DNA of 64,000 nucleotides from JAICQM01 sp963781555 (GTDB lineage: Bacteria; Chloroflexota; Limnocylindria; QHBO01): positions 806,001-870,000 of the forward strand of contig CAWAGB010000006.1 of the NCBI GenBank assembly GCA_963781555.1, in the 5' to 3' direction. The notes beneath the pieces were generated by a model. It was not told the origin of the DNA and made no database searches. It saw only the letters and a list, made by a program, of their open reading frames with translations. The translations under genes and the position numbers were made by a program. This document shows, piece after piece, positions 51,166 to 59,697 of the stretch. Each line of letters opens with the position of its first letter. Within the stretch, counting starts at the first letter, position 1.

Positions 51166-52913
51166 GAGACGAGCCCCAGCAGATCGTCTGCCGACCCCGT
51201 GGTGGCCACCTGCGCGGCGGTCAGCCACGCTCGCCGCGCCACCGAGACTCCGTATGCCACCTGACCGAGCTCCTCGGTGCGGTGAGCGTCTGAGGCTACC
51301 GTCAGCCGCGCGCCGGCAGTCGCGGCGGCGCGGGCGAGCGTGTCCGACAGGTCGAGCCGCGGGCTGCCATTGATCTCCAGGATCGTGCCCGTGCGTGCGG
51401 CCGCGGCGAACACCGCCGGCCAGTCGAGTGGCAACGGGTCGCGGCGCCCCACGATGCGCCCCGAAGGATGGGCCAGCACGTCGACGTGCGGGTTGTCGAT
51501 CGCGGCCAACGCGCGGCGGGTCAGCTGATCAGTCGACTGGCCGCGCCCGGTATGGATGCTGGCGATCACGACGTCGTAGCGCGCCAGCAGATCGTCGTCG
51601 TAGTCGAGCGCGCCGTCGGCACGGATCTCCATCTCGGTGCCGTGCAGGACGCGGAACGGCGCGAGCTCCCGGTTGAGGCGCTTGATCTCCGCGCGCTGCT
51701 CCTCCACCCGCTCCGGGGCGAGGCCGCGGGCCACGCCCAGCGAGGGCGAATGGTCGGTGAGGACCATCCACTCGCGACCGATCGCGCGCGCCGCGCGTGC
51801 CATGGTCTCGATGGTGTCCACGCCATCGGTCCAGTCCGAGTGCACGTGCGTGTCGCCGCGAATGTCGTCAAGGGTGATGAGCTCGGGCAGCGTGCCGGCG
51901 GCGGCGGCCTGGATCTCGCCGCCGTCCTCGCGCAGCTCGGGCGGCGTCCAGGCGAGGTCGAGGCGCGCGTACACCTCCTCCTCGGTCGCCGCGAGCAGCA
52001 ACTCGCCGCTGTCGACGACCTTGAACCCCTTTTCCGACAGCGAGAGGCCGCGATCCAGGGCACGGCCGCGCAGGGCGACGTTGTGCTCCTTGCTGCCGGT
52101 GAAATGGACGAGATGGCTGCCCCATGCCGCCGGCGGGCAGACCATGAGGTCGACCTGTGGCCCGTCGGCGAGGACGATGCTGCTCTTGTCGGTGCCGGCC
52201 GAGACGACGTGCCGCACCTCCTGCAACGCGTCGAGGGCGCGGATGAGCTCTGCCGGATCGTCCGTGGCGGCGAGGAGGTCGAGGTCGCCGATCGACTCGC
52301 GACGGCGGCGCATGGAGCCTGCCGGCTCGATGCGCACAACGCCGCGCACCTCGCCCAGATCCTGGATGAGACGCGCCATCAGCTCGTCCGCGTCGTGGAG
52401 CAGCATGCGGCGGCTCTTCTGCTCGATGCGCGTGATCGCCTCGAGCACGTTCTCCTCAGTGCGGGCGGAGAGGCCTTTCACGTCGCGGAGGCGCCCCTGC
52501 TCGGCAGCAGCGCGCAGCGCCTCCACCGAGTCGATCCCGAGCTCGCCGTGCAGCAGCTTGACGGTCCGCGGCCCGACGCCCGGGATACGCAGGATCTCGA
52601 GCAGCCCGTCGGGAACCTGGGCGCGCAGCTTGTCGTGATACGCGAGGGCGCCCGTCTCCGCGAGCTCGGCGAGCTTCTGGGAGAGCGCCGGCCCGGCACC
52701 CGCCAGCTTCGGCGGCGTGCCGCGGCGGTACAGCGCGGCCACGTCGTCCGGGTAGCGCTCGATGACGTCGGCCACACGTCGGTACGCCACCGACTTGTAG
52801 ACGACCTCGCCGAGGATCTCGAGCATGTCGCCAATCTCGTTGAAGACGCGCGCCAGCTCGCTGTTGGTGATGACCGCCTCCCCGGATCGGGTGGCGGCGC
52901 GTGGTCGAGGCAT
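51162..52913 (-). CDS. polX: DNA polymerase X with PHP domain (PolX)
   Basis: 583 residues. N-terminal 8-kDa domain, helix-hairpin-helix (LRIPGVGPRTVKLLH), Pol X palm with the Asp-x-Asp metal site IGDLDLLAA and a third Asp in VDLMVCPP, then a C-terminal PHP domain with DTHVHSDWTDG, VLTDHSPS, HGTEMEIR and ASDAH metal ligands. It fills short gaps in base-excision repair, and the PHP domain gives 3'-5' exonuclease and AP-endonuclease activity. TAGAAT at 52922-52927 (minus strand) lies eight bases before the ATG. Confidence 0.93.
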   Translation of the reverse strand: MPRPRAATRSGEAVITNSELARVFNEIGDMLEILGEVVYKSVAYRRVADVIERYPDDVAALYRRGTPPKLAGAGPALSQKLAELAETGALAYHDKLRAQVPDGLLEILRIPGVGPRTVKLLHGELGIDSVEALRAAAEQGRLRDVKGLSARTEENVLEAITRIEQKSRRMLLHDADELMARLIQDLGEVRGVVRIEPAGSMRRRRESIGDLDLLAATDDPAELIRALDALQEVRHVVSAGTDKSSIVLADGPQVDLMVCPPAAWGSHLVHFTGSKEHNVALRGRALDRGLSLSEKGFKVVDSGELLLAATEEEVYARLDLAWTPPELREDGGEIQAAAAGTLPELITLDDIRGDTHVHSDWTDGVDTIETMARAARAIGREWMVLTDHSPSLGVARGLAPERVEEQRAEIKRLNRELAPFRVLHGTEMEIRADGALDYDDDLLARYDVVIASIHTGRGQSTDQLTRRALAAIDNPHVDVLAHPSGRIVGRRDPLPLDWPAVFAAAARTGTILEINGSPRLDLSDTLARAAATAGARLTVASDAHRTEELGQVAYGVSVARRAWLTAAQVATTGSADDLLGLVS

Positions 52914-52921
52914 CGCGGACG

Positions 52922-52927
52922 ATTCTA
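52922..52927 (-). promoter_or_regulatory. -10 element of leaderless polX gene
   Basis: TAGAAT on the minus strand, eight bases before the ATG at 52913. Confidence 0.5.
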
Positions 52928-52938
52928 GGGAACGCGAC

Positions 52939-52967
52939 GAACCGGGGCGCTCGCGCTGCCCCGGTTC
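52939..52967 (-). terminator. Terminator after the 53-residue gene
   Basis: Perfect 10-bp inverted repeat (52939-52948 with 52958-52967) with a nine-base loop, about 27 bases past the stop of the small gene and just upstream of the polX -10 element. Confidence 0.7.
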
Positions 52968-52993
52968 TTCCGCTGGGTGGGTGTGGCGCGCGC

Positions 52994-53155
52994 TCAGGCG
53001 CCGATGCGGCGCCCCAGGTGCAGCACGCGATCCAGCGTGCGGCCGCGGCCGGGTCGGCGGGCCTTGACGGCCAGTCGCTCACGGCGCGCCTCTTCCAGGA
53101 GCTCCTCCTGGCGGAGCACGGCGTAGATGCCCCAGGTGCTGATGGCTCGGTTCAT
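52994..53155 (-). CDS. 53-residue basic protein divergent from CGNR regulator
   Basis: Short frame starting MNRAISTWGIYAVLRQEEL and continuing as a charged helix (EEARRERLAVKARR), ending with TLDRVLHLGRRIGA. It has a perfect Shine-Dalgarno AGGAGA five bases before the ATG, a consensus promoter upstream and a terminator downstream, so it is very likely a real gene despite its size. It contains no membrane helix or known domain; the C-terminal half is basic and Arg-rich, compatible with nucleic-acid or membrane-surface binding. Likely controlled through GTAAC palindromes in its leader. Confidence 0.72.
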   Translation of the reverse strand: MNRAISTWGIYAVLRQEELLEEARRERLAVKARRPGRGRTLDRVLHLGRRIGA

Positions 53156-53196
53156 GGGATTCTCCTGCGGCCCGCGCGCGCTGCGGCGCGTGGGCC

Positions 53197-53226
53197 GTAA
53201 CTGGTTGCGTATCGGTAACTGGTTAC
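53197..53226. promoter_or_regulatory. Two tandem GTAAC-TG-GTTAC palindromes
   Basis: Box 1 at 53197-53208 (imperfect, GTAACTGGTTGC) and box 2 at 53215-53226 (perfect GTAACTGGTTAC), 18 bases apart. Half-sites GTAAC at 53251-53255 and GTTAC at 53276-53280 continue the series toward the CGNR gene. Box 2 covers the predicted start of the small-gene transcript. Confidence 0.65.
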
Positions 53227-53232
53227 GCTGGT

Positions 53233-53262
53233 ACTATAGGTGTCCGTGGAGTAACTTGTCAA
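53233..53262 (-). promoter_or_regulatory. Strong promoter of the 53-residue gene
   Basis: On the minus strand TTGACA (53257-53262), 18-base spacer, TATAGT (53233-53238). One of the two closest matches to the sigma-70 consensus in the window. Leader of about 70 bases. Confidence 0.75.
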
Positions 53263-53284
53263 TGGGTATATAGTGGTTACACCG

Positions 53285-53914
53285 ATGCCAGTGACGCCTG
53301 AACCCACGCCCGAGCCACAGCGCGACAGCGACGTGTTCGTCGACTTCGCGAACACGCTGGGTTGGGACCGCGGAAGCGAGAGCGACGAGATCCCCGACCC
53401 CGATGCGCTCCTGGTCTGGCTGCGCCGACGCGGCCTCATCTCCGAGCGCGGACGAGCGGCGGAGAGCGCACGGCTGCGCCGCGAGCCTGCCGAGGGCGAG
53501 CGCCGGCTCGACCGCTACCGGCACCTGCGAACGCTGCTGCACGCCATCGCGGGTCGCACGAGCGACGGGCAACGACCGACGGTCGCCCAGCTGCGCGAGC
53601 TCAATCACATCCTCCGACACGGGCTGCACTACCACCAGCTGCGCCTGGACCGCGAGCGGGCGAGTTACACCCTGGCGCAGATCGGCGATCGCCTCGACCA
53701 GGCGCGTGCGACCATCGCCAGCGGGGTGGCGCAGTTCCTCGCCGAGGAGTCGCCGGGCCGGCTGCGCACCTGCGCCAACGAGGAGTGTCGCTTCGTCTTC
53801 GTGGATCGCTCCCCCACCGGTCGGCGTCGTTGGTGCGACATGCGCACCTGCGGCAACCAGGCCAAGGTCGCTCGCCACCGCGCCAGGGTACGAGAGGGGG
53901 ATGGCCCCACATGA
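53285..53914 (+). CDS. CGNR zinc-finger / ABATE-domain regulator
   Basis: 209 residues from ATG at 53285; GTG at 53273 is the alternative. The N-terminal ABATE domain has FVDFANTLGWDRG and LLVWLRRRGL, the C-terminal CGNR zinc finger reads LRTCANEECRFVFVDRS ... RRRWCDMRTCGNQAKVA with four cysteines. Such proteins are predicted stress-response transcription regulators. TATATA at 53267-53272 could be its -10 element, giving a very short leader. The palindromes between it and the small divergent gene are the obvious target. Confidence 0.88.
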   Translation: MPVTPEPTPEPQRDSDVFVDFANTLGWDRGSESDEIPDPDALLVWLRRRGLISERGRAAESARLRREPAEGERRLDRYRHLRTLLHAIAGRTSDGQRPTVAQLRELNHILRHGLHYHQLRLDRERASYTLAQIGDRLDQARATIASGVAQFLAEESPGRLRTCANEECRFVFVDRSPTGRRRWCDMRTCGNQAKVARHRARVREGDGPT

Positions 53915-54154
53915 CCCCACGGACTAGAATGGCGGCGTCACGGCCACGCCGCGACGCATCTCAACACCGCAGCTCGAGCGGAGCAACAGGCACTTCCATG
54001 GACGCTGGTCCCAGTAGACGAACGCGCGCACCGATGATCGGCCGCGCCGCCATGGTCACGCCGACCGCCTGACACCATCGGGCGCGCGACGAGACCGTCC
54101 GGCCCGATTCGACCACCGAGTGCGGCGCGATCCACCGATCGCGAGGTGGTACCC
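53915..54154 (+). other. Structured 240-base region before corA
   Basis: No reading frame of good quality. TAGAAT lies near 53925-53932 (in GACTAGAATGG), so most of the region may be a transcribed leader. It can form several hairpins, for example GGCGGCGT with ACGCCGC near 53933-53955 and a GCGCG / CGCGC arm around 54020-54050. It does not match the M-box magnesium riboswitch as far as I can see. Confidence 0.4.
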
Positions 54155-55243
54155 ATGAACGACATCGACATCCGCGAGCTCTCGCGCGGCGCCGAGCCGG
54201 CGACCGATTCGCCACCCTACCCCGAGCCGCGCGTGCGCTACGCTCGCGGCATGCGCAGCCTCCCCCGCCTCCTGAGGTCCCGTGGTGGCGACGTCGCACC
54301 CGCCGAGGACGAGCCGCGCGGCGAGCCGCGCGTGGAGGAGGTACACGGTCCCTCCGTGCGCTGGATCAACATCGAGGAGCCGCGGCTCGCGGACCGCGTC
54401 TGGCTGGCGGAGACGTTCAACTTCCACGAGCTCGACCTCGAGGACGTGGCCAGCCACAACCAGCGGCCCAAGCTGGACGAGTACGACGAGTACATGTTCC
54501 TCGTCATGCACTTCCCGCGCTACGACAAGGAGTCGGGGCGGCTGCACTCGGCGGAGCTGGACGTGTTCATCGGTCCGGACTACGTCATCACCCTGCCAAA
54601 CGAGCCGATCGTCCCGCTGCCGGCGCTCTTCGAGCGCGCCCAGGCGCGCGCTGACGTGCGGGAGCAGCTCATGAACAAGGGCTCTGGCTACCTGCTGTAT
54701 CACATCCTCGATCGGTGCGTGGACGCCGGCTTCCCGATGCTGGGCCAGCTGGGCCGCAAGCTGCGCCGCCTGGAGGACGACATCTTCGAGGGGCGCAGCA
54801 GCAGCGAGATCGTCCGCGAGCTGAGCAACGCCAAACAGGAGATCATCAACTTCCGGGCCGTCATCCGCCCGCAGCGCGCCGTGTTCCGCTCGCTCGAGCG
54901 GGCCAAGCAGCGCTACCTGACCGATGACCTCGACATCTACTTCGATGACCTGACCGATGCGTCCGAGCGCATCTGGGACGTGCTCGAGAACTTCATGGAG
55001 ATCGTCCAGGGCCTGGAGTCGACGAACGAATCGGTCATCAGCCATCGTCTCAACGACGTGCTGCGGGTCCTGACTGCCTTCAGCGTCATCCTGCTGCCGC
55101 TGACCCTGCTGGCCAGCATCTTCGGGATGAACGTCCACTTCCCCGGCTACGACACGCCGGGCGGGTTCTGGATCGTGATCGGCACGATGGTAGCCATCCT
55201 GGTTGGGATGGTCCTCTTCTTCCGCCGCCGCGGCTGGCTGTGA
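54155..55243 (+). CDS. corA: CorA-family magnesium/divalent cation transporter
   Basis: 362 residues from ATG at 54155 with GAGGTGG six bases upstream (GTG at 54146 is less likely). A cytoplasmic funnel with long helices (EELSNAKQEIIN-type region at about 220-300), then two C-terminal membrane helices with the GMN filter in ASIFGMNVHFPG near residue 325, ending in the basic RRRGWL. It forms a pentamer for Mg2+ uptake. It ends one base from the convergent aldehyde dehydrogenase gene. Confidence 0.93.
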   Translation: MNDIDIRELSRGAEPATDSPPYPEPRVRYARGMRSLPRLLRSRGGDVAPAEDEPRGEPRVEEVHGPSVRWINIEEPRLADRVWLAETFNFHELDLEDVASHNQRPKLDEYDEYMFLVMHFPRYDKESGRLHSAELDVFIGPDYVITLPNEPIVPLPALFERAQARADVREQLMNKGSGYLLYHILDRCVDAGFPMLGQLGRKLRRLEDDIFEGRSSSEIVRELSNAKQEIINFRAVIRPQRAVFRSLERAKQRYLTDDLDIYFDDLTDASERIWDVLENFMEIVQGLESTNESVISHRLNDVLRVLTAFSVILLPLTLLASIFGMNVHFPGYDTPGGFWIVIGTMVAILVGMVLFFRRRGWL

Positions 55244-55244
55244 G

Positions 55245-56223
55245 CTACGCCCCGATGGGATGCCAGACGGTCTTGATCTCGGTGAACTCGCCGATCAGGT
55301 AGGGCGATTGGGCGCGCGGGCTCAGCCAGTCGTAGCGGTCGAGGCCGGCGCTCGGCGGCCGCACCAGGCGCTTGACGTTCTCGACCGCGGCCTGCTCGAT
55401 CGCTTTGCCGTCGGCGGGATCCGCCCCGAACGCGTCAAGCGCATTGACGTCCATGTGCGACGCCAGGGTCGGAACCAGCTCGCGGCGCAGGCCAGTGATG
55501 AGGTTCACCACCCCGCCGGGCACGTCGGAGGTGGCCAGGACCTCGGTGAGGGTCACCGCCGGCAGCGGCCGCGTCTCGGACGAGATGACGACCGCGGCGT
55601 TGCCTGACACGATCACCGGGGCGATGCGACTCACCAGGCCCAGCAGGCTGGATGCCTCAGGCGCGACGACGCCGACCACGCCGGTCGGCTCGGGAATGCT
55701 GAAGTTGAAGTAGCTGCCGCGCGACCGGGTTGACCGTCCCGACCGTCTGGCTGAACTTGTCGGCCCAGCCGGCGTACCAGACCCAGCGGTCGATGGCGGC
55801 ATCCACGCTGCGCAAGGCCCGGGCGCGCCCGACTCCCTCCGCGGCCATCACCTCGGCCACGAACTGGTCGCGCCGTCCCTCCATCAGCTCCGCGATGCGG
55901 TACAGGATCTGGCTGCGGTTGAAGGCGGTCTTGCCGGCCCAGCCGGCCTGCGCCTTGCGCGCGGCGCGCACCGCCTCGCGGATGTCCTTGCGCGTCCCGC
56001 GGCAGGCGTTGGCGAGCAGCTGCCCCTTGGCGTCGAAGATCTCGTAGGCGCGGCCCGACTCGGTGCGCGGGAAGGCGCCGCCGATGTAGAGCTTGTACGT
56101 CTTGCGCACACCGATGCGACCGGCGCCGTTGGCGCCGGTCGTCGCCAGCGGCTGCGCCGCTCGGGCCTCGGTGACCGATGGCCGTCTGTTACGGCTCATG
56201 GTGCGCGCCGGCCGCGACGTCAT
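55245..56223 (-). pseudogene. Non-catalytic aldehyde dehydrogenase-like partner, frameshifted
   Basis: ATG at 56223 overlaps the stop of the dehydrogenase upstream (ATGA). Repaired, it would be about 325 residues: YKLYIGGAFPRTESGRAYEI, NRSQILYRIAELMEGRRDQF, a Rossmann half with GVVGVVAP and GGVVNLITG, then directly the family C-terminus GEFTEIKTVWHPIG. The catalytic Cys and Glu region is missing. This matches the pseudo-ALDH second half of ALDH16 proteins. A frame break near 55715-55725 equals one extra base (or loss of two in a GCGCG run). Either decay or sequence error. Confidence 0.8.
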
Positions 56224-57746
56224 GACCCGCGGGCCCCGTTGCCGTCGGACAGGTCGAGATAGGCGCCCAGGCCGTGGATCCCGCCCTCGCGGCCGTAACC
56301 CGACTCCTTGTAGCCGCCGAACGGGCTGGTCGGGTCGAAGCGGTTGAAGGTGTTGGCCCACACCACGCCGGCGCGCATGGCGCCGATCATCTTGAAGATG
56401 CGGCTGCCCTTCTCCGTCCACACCCCCGCGGACAGGCCGTACGGGGTGTTGTTGGCCTTCTCGATCGCTTCCTCGGGCGTTCGGAAGGTGAGCACCGAGA
56501 GGACCGGCCCGAAGATCTCCTCCTGGGCGATGCGGTGGCTCTGGCTCACGCCGGTAAAGAGGGTGGGCCGGAAGAAGAAGCCCTTGTCCGGCAGGACGCA
56601 GTCCGGCTGGAAGATCTCCGCTCCCTCGTCGATGCCGCTCTGCACGAGCTCCTGCACTTTCGCGAGCTGGCCGGCCGAGTTGATGGCACCCACATCCGTG
56701 TTCTTGTCGAGCGGGTCCCCGACGCGCAGGGTCGAGAGGCGGGCCTTGAGCTTGTCGAGGAGCGCCTCGTGGACGCTCTCCTGCACGAACAGCCGCGAGC
56801 CCGCGCAGCACACCTCGCCCTGGTTGAAGTAGATGCCGTTGATGATCCCCTCGATGGCCTGGTCGAGCGGCGCGTCGTCGAAGACGATGTTCGCCGCCTT
56901 GCCGCCGAGCTCGAGGGTCAGCTTCTTGTTCGAGCCGGCCACGGCGCGGGCGATCATCTTGCCGACCGCGGTCGAGCCGGTGAAGGCGACCTTGTTGACG
57001 TCCGGGTGCGACACCAGCTCCATCCCGATCTCGCCCGGGCCGGTGATGATGTTGACGACCCCGGGCGGCAGCTCCGCCTGCCGCACCACGTCCGCGAACA
57101 GGTAGGCGGTGAGCGGGGTGGTGGAGGCCGGCTTGAGGATCACCGTGTTCCCGGCGGCGAGCGCCGGGGCGATCTTCCAGGCCAGCATCAGCATCGGGAA
57201 GTTCCAGGGAATGACCTGCGCGGCCACGCCCAGGGAGCGCGGGGTGCGTCCCGGGAAGGCATAGTCGAGCTTGTCGGCCCAGCCGGCGTAGTAGAAGAAG
57301 TGGGCCGCCGCGAGCGGGACGTCGACGTCGCGCGACTCCTTGATCGGCTTGCCGGAGTTCATCGACTCCACCACCGCGAACTCGCGGCTGCGCTCCTGGA
57401 GGATGCGCGCGATGCGGTACAGGTACTTGGCGCGCTCGCTGCCCGGCAGCCGCGACCAGACTGTGTCGTACGCACGGCGCGCGGCGCCCACGGCACGGTT
57501 CACGTCTGCCTTCGAGGCGTGCGCGACCTTGCTCAGCGGCTCCTCGGTGGCCGGGTTGATGACGGTGAACGTCCTGCGCGGCTTGGACGGGGCGAACTCG
57601 TTGCCGATGAAGAGCCCGTACTCGGACTCGATCCGGATGTGATCGGTCGATTCGGGGGCCGGTGCGTACTCCCACGGGATGTCGCGGGCGGAGAGGCCCC
57701 AGCTGGCGGGCGCCGGGCGGGAATCGCCCGTCTTGGTGAGCGTCAT
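56220..57746 (-). CDS. Aldehyde dehydrogenase, ALDH16-like catalytic subunit
   Basis: 508 residues from ATG at 57746. NAD-binding IPWNFPMLMLAWKIAPAL, catalytic Glu in LTLELGGKAANIV and catalytic Cys in NQGEVCCAGSRLFV, plus the C-terminal FGGYKESGYGREGG. It oxidises aldehydes to acids with NAD+; the substrate is not evident. It overlaps the non-catalytic ALDH-like gene, together matching the two domains of bacterial ALDH16 as separate genes. Confidence 0.92.
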   Translation of the reverse strand: MTLTKTGDSRPAPASWGLSARDIPWEYAPAPESTDHIRIESEYGLFIGNEFAPSKPRRTFTVINPATEEPLSKVAHASKADVNRAVGAARRAYDTVWSRLPGSERAKYLYRIARILQERSREFAVVESMNSGKPIKESRDVDVPLAAAHFFYYAGWADKLDYAFPGRTPRSLGVAAQVIPWNFPMLMLAWKIAPALAAGNTVILKPASTTPLTAYLFADVVRQAELPPGVVNIITGPGEIGMELVSHPDVNKVAFTGSTAVGKMIARAVAGSNKKLTLELGGKAANIVFDDAPLDQAIEGIINGIYFNQGEVCCAGSRLFVQESVHEALLDKLKARLSTLRVGDPLDKNTDVGAINSAGQLAKVQELVQSGIDEGAEIFQPDCVLPDKGFFFRPTLFTGVSQSHRIAQEEIFGPVLSVLTFRTPEEAIEKANNTPYGLSAGVWTEKGSRIFKMIGAMRAGVVWANTFNRFDPTSPFGGYKESGYGREGGIHGLGAYLDLSDGNGARGS

Positions 57747-57817
57747 GAGGCACCGATTATCGCACGGTGCTCCGGCGGATTCGGGGACCCGCCCAGGACG
57801 CGCGTCCTCGGTTCGCC

Positions 57818-57823
57818 TAGCAT
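57818..57823 (+). promoter_or_regulatory. -10 element of leaderless membrane-protein gene
   Basis: TAGCAT nine bases before the ATG at 57833. Confidence 0.45.
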
Positions 57824-57832
57824 CGGCCGCGC

Positions 57833-58480
57833 ATGCGCATCCCATTCGCCGTCCTCGCGCGATCGACCGCCGCCGGGCTTGCGCTCGGCGCCTTCGCGGC
57901 CGCCGGCGACCGGTTGCCGGTCGACACGCCGCTCGTCGTGCTCGTGGCGCTCGCCAACGCCGTCGGCCCGTGGTTGGTGGTCGCCTTCCTGTCCGGCGGC
58001 GGCGGCTCCACGATGCGGATGGGTGCGGTGGTCGGTACCGCCACGCTGCTGGCGGCGGTCGTCGCCTACTACGCCGTCGCCGCGACGGTCCTCGGCGGAC
58101 CGTATGTCGACCCGGCGCGCGCGGCGGTCGTCTGGGGCGCGGTCGCGGTCGTTGTCGGGGTCCCGATGGGCGCGGCCGGCGCTGCGTGGGCACGCGATGC
58201 CGGAAGGGCGCGCACGCTCGGCGTCGGTCTGTTCGCCGCCCTCCTGCTGGCAGAGGCGATCTCACGCTTCGTGGAGGTCGAGGGATGGACGGGCTACGAC
58301 CTGGGCCGAACCGCGCTCCAGGTCGCGGCGATCGATGGGGTGACCGCGGGCCTGGCCGTCTGGCTGCTGGCCGGGCGCGACCGCGTAGCCGTGGGCGCCG
58401 GCGCCGTGCTGATGGGGGCGGCGGGCGCGCTGCTGATCGAGATTGCCATTCCGCTCATTCGTGCGGCAGCAACTGGCTGA
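57833..58480 (+). CDS. Polytopic membrane protein, DUF6518-like
   Basis: 215 residues, about six membrane helices. The N-terminal pattern (STAAGLALGAFAAAGDRLP, then LVALANAVGPWLVVAFLSGG) resembles DUF6518 proteins, whose function is unknown. No charged catalytic motif is seen. TAGCAT nine bases before the ATG suggests a leaderless transcript. Confidence 0.65.
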   Translation: MRIPFAVLARSTAAGLALGAFAAAGDRLPVDTPLVVLVALANAVGPWLVVAFLSGGGGSTMRMGAVVGTATLLAAVVAYYAVAATVLGGPYVDPARAAVVWGAVAVVVGVPMGAAGAAWARDAGRARTLGVGLFAALLLAEAISRFVEVEGWTGYDLGRTALQVAAIDGVTAGLAVWLLAGRDRVAVGAGAVLMGAAGALLIEIAIPLIRAAATG

Positions 58481-58523
58481 CCGCCGCACCGCGGCGCACG
58501 CGGTGCTGCGCGGAGGGATGACC

Positions 58524-58529
58524 TAGCAT
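58524..58529 (+). promoter_or_regulatory. -10 element of leaderless lipase gene
   Basis: TAGCAT ten bases before the ATG at 58540; identical to the element of the gene before. Confidence 0.45.
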
Positions 58530-58539
58530 CGGGCGGCAC

Positions 58540-59694
58540 ATGCGAGTCCGAACCGCGCTCCTGGTCCTGCTCCTCGCCGGCTGTGCTCCGGCGGAGCCCT
58601 CGTCGGGCGCGGCGCCGCCGATCCCCGACCTCGCGCTGTACGCCACCCCGCCGGGATCCGGCGACGCGGGCCAGCTGCTCGCCCAGCAGGAGATCGGCGC
58701 GCCGACGGGCATGCGGGCGTGGGTCATCGCGTACCGATCCACCGGCCTCGACGGTGAGCCGATCACCGTCACCGGCACCGTGGTCGCGCCGTCCTCGGCG
58801 GGCAGCGACCGGCCCCTGGTCACGCTCGGCCACTGGTCGGTGGGGCTGGCCGATGCCTGCGCCCCGTCGCGGGGCGGGCTGCGGCCGGGCAGCACCCTGG
58901 TGGCCGTTGGACTGGCGTTCGTCCAGCGCGGCGCTGCCGTCGTCGCGACCGACTATCCCGGGCTTGGCACCCCGGGACCGCATCCCTTCCTGGTCGGGGC
59001 ATCGGAAGGGCGCGCGATGCTCGACGGGGCACGCGCCGCGCGGCAGCTTGCGGACGCAGGTGCCGGAGCCCGCATCGCGACCGTTGGGCACTCGCAGGGC
59101 GGGCAGGCGGCCCTGTGGGCCGGGGAGCTTGCCGCCAGCTACGCGCCCGAGCTCGCATTGGTCGGTGTCGCGGCGATCTCGCCGGTCGGCGACCTGGCGG
59201 AGACCGCGCGGGTCGGGTTCGAGGCGGCGGGGACGCGGAGTGGCTGGGTGAACGCCGCCGAGCTGGTGGCGAGCTGGCGCGAGACCTTCGGGTTGGCCGA
59301 CGACGCGATTCTGACCCCTGAGGGCCGGCGCGTCACCGACGCATTGGCCAACGCCTGCCCGGCACGGGTGGAGGTGACGGGCCCCACCATCGCCGCCGAT
59401 CCGCTCGACGACCCCGCCTGGGCCGCCCGTCTGGCGGAGCAGTCGGCGGGGATGACGCCGGTCGGCGCACCCGTGCTGATGGTCCACGGCCTCGCCGACG
59501 ACCTGGTGCCGGTGTCGAGCAGCCGCCTGGTGCGGGACCGCCTGTGCGCCGCCGGCGACCCGGTGACCCTGGATGAGCTGGAGGGGTTCGACCATGTCCT
59601 GACGATCCTGGGTCGTGGCCGGGTCGACGCGGCGGTCGACTGGGTCGAGTCGCGCTTCGCGGGCACGTCGGTCACCGACGACTGCCCCATCTGA
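58540..59694 (+). CDS. Secreted lipase-type alpha/beta hydrolase lipoprotein
   Basis: 384 residues. Lipoprotein signal with LLAGCAPA (Cys15), alpha/beta-hydrolase core with nucleophile Ser in VGHSQGGQAAL, an Asp in MVHGLADDLVPV and a His in EGFDHVLT. The pattern is that of secreted triacylglycerol lipases (LIP family). It should act on the outer face of the membrane on esters or lipids. It ends three bases from the convergent ogt gene. Confidence 0.85.
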   Translation: MRVRTALLVLLLAGCAPAEPSSGAAPPIPDLALYATPPGSGDAGQLLAQQEIGAPTGMRAWVIAYRSTGLDGEPITVTGTVVAPSSAGSDRPLVTLGHWSVGLADACAPSRGGLRPGSTLVAVGLAFVQRGAAVVATDYPGLGTPGPHPFLVGASEGRAMLDGARAARQLADAGAGARIATVGHSQGGQAALWAGELAASYAPELALVGVAAISPVGDLAETARVGFEAAGTRSGWVNAAELVASWRETFGLADDAILTPEGRRVTDALANACPARVEVTGPTIAADPLDDPAWAARLAEQSAGMTPVGAPVLMVHGLADDLVPVSSSRLVRDRLCAAGDPVTLDELEGFDHVLTILGRGRVDAAVDWVESRFAGTSVTDDCPI

Positions 59695-59697
59695 CGG

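Noticed and set aside
50389..51228. Longer start for the membrane protein at 51228
   Set aside because: It would overlap polX by over 60 bases; the GTG at 51165 gives the usual GTGA overlap.
53915..54154. M-box magnesium riboswitch before corA
   Set aside because: I could not find the conserved M-box core sequences; only generic hairpins are visible.
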